Positions 57,760 through 64,000 of a DNA stretch of 64,000 bases are shown one piece after another. The DNA is from Bretschneidera sinensis (Eukaryota; Streptophyta; Magnoliopsida; Brassicales; Akaniaceae), in the NCBI GenBank assembly GCA_023935145.1, contig CM043701.1, positions 71,796,817-71,860,816 on the forward strand. Reading direction: 5' to 3'. A program made the position numbers and the translations under genes. The notes beneath the pieces are model-generated. The model did no database searches. It worked only from the letters and a program-made list of their open reading frames with translations, and was not told the DNA's origin. How positions within the stretch are numbered: the first letter of the stretch is position 1; each line of letters begins with the position of its first letter.

Positions 57760-59144
57760 TGTTGTGAGTTTTAAATTACTCGCAAGCGCACGAGTCGTTT
57801 GCAGTATAGCTTTGTGCAAGTGCGAGGTCGAATCCACAGGGAATTGTGTTGTGAAAGTATATTTTCAATATAAACTAACTCTATCTTAACCTAGTTCCGA
57901 ATTTCAGATGATAATTTGCAAAAGAAATTAAAATTAAACTAAATCAATTTTTAAAAACTAATAATTAAAACACTAAGGTTTCCAAATCCACCCCACCGAA
58001 GTTAAGCATATATGTTCTAAAAATATAGCCTATCAAAACATTCCATGAATCCAACTATAAAACAAAAAAACAAAGAATATCCCAACTAAACAAAAAACAT
58101 CCAATGTATCCGCTCTCAACAAATCACAAAGGAAATCTAATTTAATCGAAAAGTATTCAATGTATCCATCAGATGAAACACAAGGAATATCCAACAGACA
58201 ATTTAAACTCAATCAATTATAAGATTAACTCAAATAATTGACAGAACATTTATACTAAAAATTGTCAGATTTGTACAAGCAAATCTGAACTACTACGCCA
58301 AACAACGACAGGGCTTCATCTTCAACCTTAGTTGAAGAGTCTAGCCACTCATAACTATGAAACTACAATTCATAATAAAAGTGCTAAACATTTAAACTAA
58401 AACAACTAAATATAAAGAAATAAATAAATAACTTTACATGGGAGAAATTCCACTCGCTGACGGGCGGCGCTTCCCCTCGTGGTGACAAAGCCTTCGAGAT
58501 CCACCAGAATGCTAGCGGACGTCCACCGATAAACACCAAAGTGGCTCAGGAATTGTACATTAAAGATGAAGTGAAGAAGGGCTTATATAGGGAAATATCA
58601 CAAGTGCAATATGCTTCAAATCCGATGTGGGATACTGCAGATTCCAGTTTTTGCTCTTTGACCTTTGTCTACTAAAACTGCCATAACTTTCTCTAGAAAA
58701 ATCATTTTATTGATCCGTAAAATTCTTCAGAAAATAGACATCGGGATCTTTCCAAGAATATATGGCTCATCTCGTGGTTATTCCTTAATCAATACAGTTA
58801 AATCCTCAAAAATGGCTAATCTGTCACGCTGAAATCATGCACAGCCTGACCTTTTTCTACTAAAACTGCCATAACTTTCTCTAGAAAAATCATTTTATTG
58901 ATCTGTAAAATTCCCCAGAAAATAGACATCCGGATCTTTCCAAGAATATATGGTTCATCTTCTGGTTCTTCCTAAATCAATACAGTTTAATCCTAAAAAA
59001 TGGCTGATCTGCACGAGCAATTCTGGCAATTTAGTGAAACTTCTTTCTAAGCTTGTAAACCTGTAAAACAACTCAAAGTAACAAATTCCTAAGCTAACAA
59101 GTGTAAATTAAAGGGCCAAAATATGCAATATTTGGCACTCATCA
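57760..59144 (-). repeat. 5' LTR of element D
   Basis: 1,385 bp, aligned to 51587-52979; the doubled module is at 58660 and 58848. Its right edge CTCATCA adjoins the TSD GTCGT. Confidence 0.93.
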
Positions 59145-59149
59145 GTCGT

Positions 59150-59780
59150 TCTTACTTTCTAGTCTTAATTAATTGTAATTTGGATTTATTATTATTATTA
59201 AACATTGTTATGATTTACTCTTTGATTTAATTAGAAGATTTCCTATTAATCCAGTGATTGCATACTTCTCCTAGATATAAGTCTAGTCATACTCTTCTTA
59301 TGTCAATTTGTTTGGATGTGATTGAGTCTAGTAGATTTATCTTTTAGGTTTGTCCATTGCTGCGATATTGTCATTTAGATATATTGTCGTCTCTTGATAA
59401 ATCTATAGGATAAGTCATGTGTGCTTAACTCGAAAGTAAAGGGTAATTCATATCAATTACATTAGGGTTTATACATACACTTTAATTGAATATTTGCCGA
59501 TTGCTTGTTTGAGATGTGAAACTTGCAATCGAGATAAAAAAAAATTTAGTCAAGTTAGGATTAGGGCAACGAACCTAGGGAGGATTCCCAGAACCTTGTT
59601 GTTTCTTTATTATATCCATCAATCTATTTACACAATTTCCACACAATACTTTATTCTCTCACTTTATTTTTATCGTTTGTGTTAAGGTTCACACCTTCTT
59701 TTGTAGTTAACTTGTTTCCTTGTTGAATCGACACCCCAAAGCTGTGTTACAACTACCGCATTACTCTTTGGGCATAATCA
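59150..59780 (+). repeat. 3' LTR of element C, second segment
   Basis: Resumes TCTTACTTTCTAGTC, matching 46587 onward in the 5' LTR, and ends GGGCATAATCA at 59780 before the TSD in element B. Confidence 0.88.
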
Positions 59781-60428
59781 AAGACTTTGCAATTTTTGGT
59801 ACAACTCACAGTAGTAATGGCTTGGAACAAACCGTTTCCTCGTCACGGTTTTCATCTCCTCCCAAGTCTCTATTGGATGCTCTCTATTTCTCCTCCTATT
59901 TAACACTAGTTGATCCCACCAAACAATCGCATGGTTAAAAAATTCAATGGCCACAAGTTTAACCTTTTTAAGCTCGGAATAATTATGACAATCAAATACT
60001 AATTCTATCTTCTTCTCCCACTCAAGGTAAGCTTCAAGATCGTTTTTGCCCTGAAACGATGGAATCTTCATCTTAATACTACCTAAGTTATTATCTTCCC
60101 AATTCCTAGCTTCTCTACCTCGACCACCAAATCTCTTATGGCTAACAACCGATTCCCAACCATCTTCTTCATCAAATCCATTCCCATAATACTCTTCATC
60201 TTCAACTCTCTCTCCCCTAGGTTGAACTCTCTCACTCCTACGCACATTAGGAATGTTTTGTTGCTGCCCCACACGTGCATTTTCTACCCAATCTTTTCGC
60301 TCATGAACCTGTTCCATCTCCATTCTCAATACTCTCCTCATCTCACCTATTAAAGCCTCCATAAGAAACTTCGGATCACCCTCTCCTGACGTTTCTCCAG
60401 AATTATTTTTGTTCTTATTGTCTGACAT
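59781..60428 (-). pseudogene. gag: B gag N-terminal half
   Basis: Minus strand, starting at ATG 60426-60428 (MSDNKNKNNSGETSGEGDP). It includes MRRVLRMEMEQVHERKDWVE, KMKIPSFQGKNDLEAYLEWE, VAIEFFNHAIVWWDQL and KRFVPSHYYCELYQKLQSL, the CRM Gag pattern. Interrupted by element C at SL; continues at 45754 with TQGSQSVEDYYK. This half is open, with no stop. Confidence 0.88.
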
Positions 60429-60892
60429 GTTTACTGCTAAAACAAAGTTAGAAGAAAAAAAAAAACAAAAGAACCTCACACACTCTCTCACGTGTTTCAC
60501 TCAAAGAATGAGTCACTCAATTTCACTCATGTTTTTACACAAAATCATATTGGCTTTTACCCTCTTATGTGCTCACCACTCTTGCATTTTTCCACTCGTA
60601 ATAATCCTCTATAGGTTCTTATCAAACTAACCAAACAAGTATCAAAGTTTATAGCAACAGTTCACCAACAACTCACAAAGAAATTCGGATTTAAAGGCTA
60701 GAATACAAGGAAAACAAAGATGAAAGATTGAAACAAGAATTGAAAGGATTAATTCTAAATATCACATACTTTTTTTTTAAACTAGAAATTCGTTCTTTCT
60801 TTTTCTTTTTTTTTTTCGAATTTCCACCTCTCTTTTTTTCATCTTTTTTTTAATAAAACAAAACAAAAAATAAGCAAACTTGCAACTAGAAG
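60429..60892 (-). other. Untranslated leader of element B
   Basis: Between PBS and gag. Long A/T homopolymer tracts (60770-60870) and CT-rich stretches. No gene on either strand. Confidence 0.65.
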
Positions 60893-60904
60893 GCTCTGAT
60901 ACCA
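60893..60904 (-). other. Primer-binding site of element B (initiator Met tRNA)
   Basis: Plus-strand GCTCTGATACCA, a perfect reverse complement of TGGTATCAGAGC, two bases from the 5' LTR edge at 60907. Confidence 0.9.
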
Positions 60905-60906
60905 AC

Positions 60907-61701
60907 TAATATGATCCACGCCAAGAACTAAGAACTTGATGGATCAAGAAGGATTACAAGATCGTCTAGAAACAGATTTATGTGAGACCGCGACCCGTTG
61001 CTTATATTAAAGCAAGAACCTTGGTATAATGAAGACACCACAATCAATTATGGAAGGATTGATTGATAAGTCGAAGGTGAACGCCACGGAAGCTCCGATA
61101 AGTTCAGAAGTTCTAAAAGAACCAAAGAGAATTTTCTCTCACAAAGTATGAATCAAATCTGAATTTTTCTATTCCCAAAGGTCAATAGCTATTTAAATAC
61201 ATGAGGATCACAAATTGGGCAGCTAAAAGCTTCCAAAATTCGTCCAAAATTAGAAAAAGGAAACTAAGGAATAGGAAACAAACTTAAATTCAATTCTGGT
61301 AACTTAAAATCCAAAAAGGAAAGTACCTAAATTGGCATGCCAGCCTTACAATTCAACAATTAAATTAATAAGGAAATAATTAAGAAAAGGTAATAAGAAA
61401 ATTTGCAGCTAACCATTTTCCTTGATGAGCCAAAAAAACGAGTAAGTCTCCAATTTTGAGAAACTAAGTTTTAATTCACAATCTTGAGTTGCTAGATTAT
61501 TCCAAAGCTTGAATCATGGAAACTCATCCGTGTGGATCACGTATAGCATCATCCTTGGGCCCCCAAAGATGGTTCTTAGCTCAAATGTGTTGAATCAGCA
61601 CATTGAGAGTTTCTTTGAGCCTTTTAGCTCGAGCCCTTTTAACTGGACCAATTGGAACTTGAATAGGATTCGCATCCCATTTGTTAGCCGTGTCCTCATC
61701 A
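60907..61701 (-). repeat. 5' LTR of element B
   Basis: 795 bp, aligned to 41071-41865, with the TSD GATCC directly right of it. The pol C-terminal codons found in the 3' copy are also visible here as a fragment (61560-61700). Confidence 0.88.
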
Positions 61702-62104
61702 GATCCTCTAAAAGATTGAGTTTAAATTTAATAAATCTCACAAAACAATCCCCTTGCATCTCATGTGCAAACACACCCTCTTCCTCATAAGCCTCTTGTC
61801 TTACCACGTCAGGTTCTGTTCTACCCCTTTCCTTTAGTCTCCTCTGTAAATTATCAGCCATTTCTTCTGCTGCATTCATTCTCTCTATAGCATGATCAAG
61901 AACTTCTCTCAACTCATCCCTCATAATATCATATTCTCTCACACCTCTACTAGTATTAGTTGTACTAGCAACCTATTCCCTTGCATGAACCAAAGACTCG
62001 ACCTCCCCCTTAGCTTCATCTCTTCTAAATATTGGGGGTCTACCGCGTCCTCTCTAGTTCAGTACTCTAGCTCTAGCTCTAGCACATCCACGTGTCATCC
62101 TCAT
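61702..62104 (-). pseudogene. gag: E gag N-terminus
   Basis: Minus strand from ATG 62104 (MRMTRGCARARARVLN), with two in-frame TAG stops before VREYDIMRDELREVLDHAIERM and DCFVRFIKFKLNLLED. The frame passes into element B at 61701; the downstream half resumes at 41065. Confidence 0.75.
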
Positions 62105-62184
62105 ACTCTGCATTAAAATGTAATTTATTTAAATCTTCCATTTCTTTAAATTTTTATACAGTATACAGAATAATAAAACCTAAT

Positions 62185-62196
62185 GCTCTAATACCA
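62185..62196 (-). other. Primer-binding site of element E
   Basis: Plus-strand GCTCTAATACCA, one change from the initiator-Met PBS complement, four bases from the LTR. Confidence 0.75.
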
Positions 62197-62200
62197 AAAT

Positions 62201-64000
62201 TGTAACAACCCATCTCGGGTTGGCCACCCCCGAGACGATGTCGTCACGTTTTGAAATTCCAACACGACACATATATGCAACAATATAAAAACATATATTA
62301 ACCCTCAACATGGGAGTTAAATTAATAATATCATATCTGAAACAATATATACAACATATTATGCATGATATTTACAATTTTCTTTTCTTCCATTAGTCTG
62401 AGGATGTGGACCACGAGACTTACAAATAATAACTTAGTCTGAATCTCAGCTCACAAATCTATATATCTTGCCCGCTACCTGAAATTATTTAACAATGAAG
62501 AGTGAGCTTCATAAGCTTAGTGAATTAAATTTACTAGAAGTACTCGATTTCTATATTTCTAATTATATTCATTCATTGTTAAATCAACATAATTAACCAT
62601 CTATCGCTTCTCACATTCTAATTCAATCATTTATTAATTTATCTTAATAAATAAATTATTAGGCTATCCTCTTTTAGTACATATCTCATATATTTTATCA
62701 ATTTAATATCATCATAAAGTTCACATTAATAATATAATTTTTTTATTATGTCATCATTTCTATTTATCTATCATCAAAATTGTCTCATTATGAGACTCAT
62801 CTATCTATCAATCATTTAATAATCAAAACGGCTTCTTTAGCATCTCAAATATTAATAATAAATATTTAAAACAAATATATTACATGAATTTAAATTTTCT
62901 TTCTTTCTTTCTCATCAGATCATTTTATCTTATCATCTGGGAACGTCTTCCTACATGTCGACATGTTTCAGCAAGACCAGCTACCTTCCTGGTCTTCTCA
63001 ACCAGACCAGCTATCTTCCTGATCTTCTCAGCCAGACTAGCTACCTTCTAGTCTTCCTTTTTATGCATATGAGCAATAACATGCAAGTAAGCATATATCA
63101 AATCATTCAATTCAACTATCTAGCTATTTCTCAAACTTATTATTTTTATCATATTTATTAAAATGTCTCCTCATATATCATATCAATTTTTCAATCATCA
63201 TTTCAGAAATTTTATATAACTTCTCGGCATATTTTTCATTAATCCATCATTTATTAAAATACAAATTCTTATATAATTAATATTCAACATACTATTTAAT
63301 CTCTAATCAATAAATCAGTCAATTATCATATTTAACATAAAATACATCATTAAATCATTATAATTCAACAATTTATTCAAATATCATAAATTCATATTTT
63401 TACTGGTCTTGATTACTAAAAGTAAATCTAACTCACCACGTAGCACTTAAAGTTACCCCTGGATCACCTCCTTGCCTTTCCTGCTCCTTTCAGCAATTTC
63501 TTGAGATTGCTTATCACCAACACTTAATCATAAACTTTCATAAATCTTACTATTTCATAACTTAATTCAAACGATATAATTATTTAGTTATGAGTCTTAC
63601 TGAAAATTTACCTCAAATATAATGAAATCTTGCTATTGTAATTGAATGACTGTACTATCTCTAATATTTGAGAAATTTTCTTTATAACTTTTTGCTAAGA
63701 AATTTGAATTGAAGAAAAAATGAAATAATACCATTTACATATTTTTCATTGATTATTTACAATTCTACCATCATTTAAAATTTACAGTTTTGCCATTTAT
63801 CTTTTAAAATCAAATTTTCATCATTTCTTCCTTCCAAAAATTTTATTTAAATTATAGAGAAATATAAAAATTTATATTTTCTTCCATTTTTTTATTATTT
63901 TCCTCAAGTTTAGTCAATATTTTTCTTCAAAATTTTTTCATTTCAACTTCAAATTTCAAAAAATTCCAATTCTTTCTTCTTCAAAATTTTTAATTCCTTT
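62201..64000 (-). repeat. 5' LTR of element E (open at window end)
   Basis: Starts TGTAACAACCC next to the PBS. AT-rich, without genes. Its outer end was not seen and the partner LTR is lost, so length is unknown; part of the right side may be target DNA. Confidence 0.6.
62974..63057. repeat. 30-bp tandem repeat in E LTR
   Basis: Three units (62974, 63004, 63034; last one short) of AGACCAGCTACCTTCCTGGT with a CTTCTCAACC tail. Confidence 0.9.

Larger units (their letters stand above)
51587..59144 (-). mobile_element. Element D: Athila-like, pol deleted
   Basis: 7,558 bp, perfect TSDs GTCGT (51582-51586, 59145-59149), LTRs TGTTGTGAG...CTCATCA (plus-strand view). Minus strand: Asp-tRNA PBS, Gag, protease, the start of RT, then directly the 3' leader; the rest of RT, RNase H and integrase are gone. 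LTRs differ by about 3% by eye. It is the innermost, hence youngest, layer of the nest. Confidence 0.92.
45755..59780 (+). mobile_element. Element C: Athila-like non-autonomous element (family of A)
   Basis: TSD AAGAA (45750-45754) versus AAGAC (59781-59785), one mismatch. LTRs TAATGAGAGTC.../TGATGAGAGTC...ATCA, Asp-tRNA PBS, gag-only interior and conserved 3' leader. Without the inserted D its length is about 6.46 kb, against 6.55 kb for A. It sits inside B's gag in opposite orientation, and its 3' LTR is split by D. Confidence 0.9.
41071..61701 (-). mobile_element. Element B: CRM-clade Ty3/gypsy (centromeric retrotransposon type)
   Basis: TSDs GATCC (41066-41070 and 61702-61706). LTRs 795 bp each, minus orientation TGATGAGGACAC...ATTA/ATAA. 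Met-tRNA PBS, Gag, knuckle, protease, RT, RNase H and integrase follow, and pol reads through the PPT into the 3' LTR, a trait of CRM elements. Gag wording (SVEDYYKEMEVAMIRENV, MELEDIVHM) fits CRM. It inserted into the gag of element E. Its own gag is split by element C. LTRs differ by roughly 6% by eye. CRM elements prefer centromeres. Confidence 0.88.
38999..64000 (-). mobile_element. Element E: Tekay/Del-like Ty3/gypsy, 3' part lost
   Basis: Minus strand. The 5' LTR is at 62201 to the window end or beyond; then come PBS, gag, (element B inserted), gag continued, two zinc knuckles, protease and RT, ending at about 38999 inside RT just before the catalytic YxDD. Joining the gag pieces across B with one GATCC copy removed gives a continuous match (LLEDP then VNPIEAEQW). 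RT wording fits the Tekay/Del chromovirus lineage. RNase H, integrase and 3' LTR are missing, replaced by F. Confidence 0.82.

Noticed and set aside
62201..64000. Possible separate element or gene in the right-hand 1.8 kb
   Set aside because: Only AT-rich DNA with a short tandem repeat; no second LTR end, TSD or protein motif, so it is left as element E's LTR with an open end.

Overview
This is a piece of nuclear genome from a flowering plant, probably a eudicot. It is built almost entirely of LTR retrotransposons nested in one another. The evidence is LTR pairs with TG...CA ends and target-site duplications, primer-binding sites matching plant initiator-Met and Asp tRNAs, and Ty3/gypsy and Ty1/copia Gag-Pol proteins of plant lineages (chromoviruses, CRM, Athila, Tork-like). 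Spacers are AT-rich and non-coding. The only host-type gene seen is a broken 2-oxoglutarate dioxygenase (SRG1/codeine O-demethylase-like) at 8925-9980. No rRNA or tRNA genes and no intact cellular gene were found. A CRM element and the nesting depth suggest pericentromeric heterochromatin; this is inference.

Layout, left to right. 1-298: tail of an Athila-type LTR. 299-7709: a GC-rich ~126-bp minisatellite split by a chromodomain-bearing Ty3/gypsy element, TE1 (715-6845), whose LTRs are packed with heat-shock-element-like motifs. 7710-8780: unclassified repeat-like DNA. 8925-9980: the dioxygenase pseudogene. 11105-11197: a long fold-back. 11377-17924: element A, an Athila-like element with gag only, TSD ATATC. 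18780-19798: copia relics. 19799-27767: a copia LTR (H) split by element G (20692-27092, Tork-like copia, TSD CTTGG). 27768-32362: degenerate plant-mobile-domain (PMD) gene remains with palindromic repeats. 32363-38998: 3' part of a minus-strand copia element (F), with a diverged Athila-type LTR (I) inserted in its RT. 38999-64000: a minus-strand Tekay/Del-like gypsy element (E).

E holds a four-level nest. Inside E is B (41071-61701, minus, CRM clade, TSD GATCC). Inside B's gag is C (45755-59780, plus, same family as A, TSD AAGAM). Inside C's 3' LTR is D (51587-59144, minus, Athila-like with most of pol deleted, TSD GTCGT). Read outward, this gives the relative order of insertion.

None of the elements could make its own full protein set: every pol is broken by stops, frameshifts or deletions. 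A, C and D keep LTRs, PBS, PPT and a recognisable 3' leader, so they look like non-autonomous elements once moved in trans. Coordinates of LTR ends come from direct comparison of the two copies and flanking duplications and should be good to 1-2 bases. Lineage names come from protein motifs read by eye and are less sure. Divergence figures are eye estimates.
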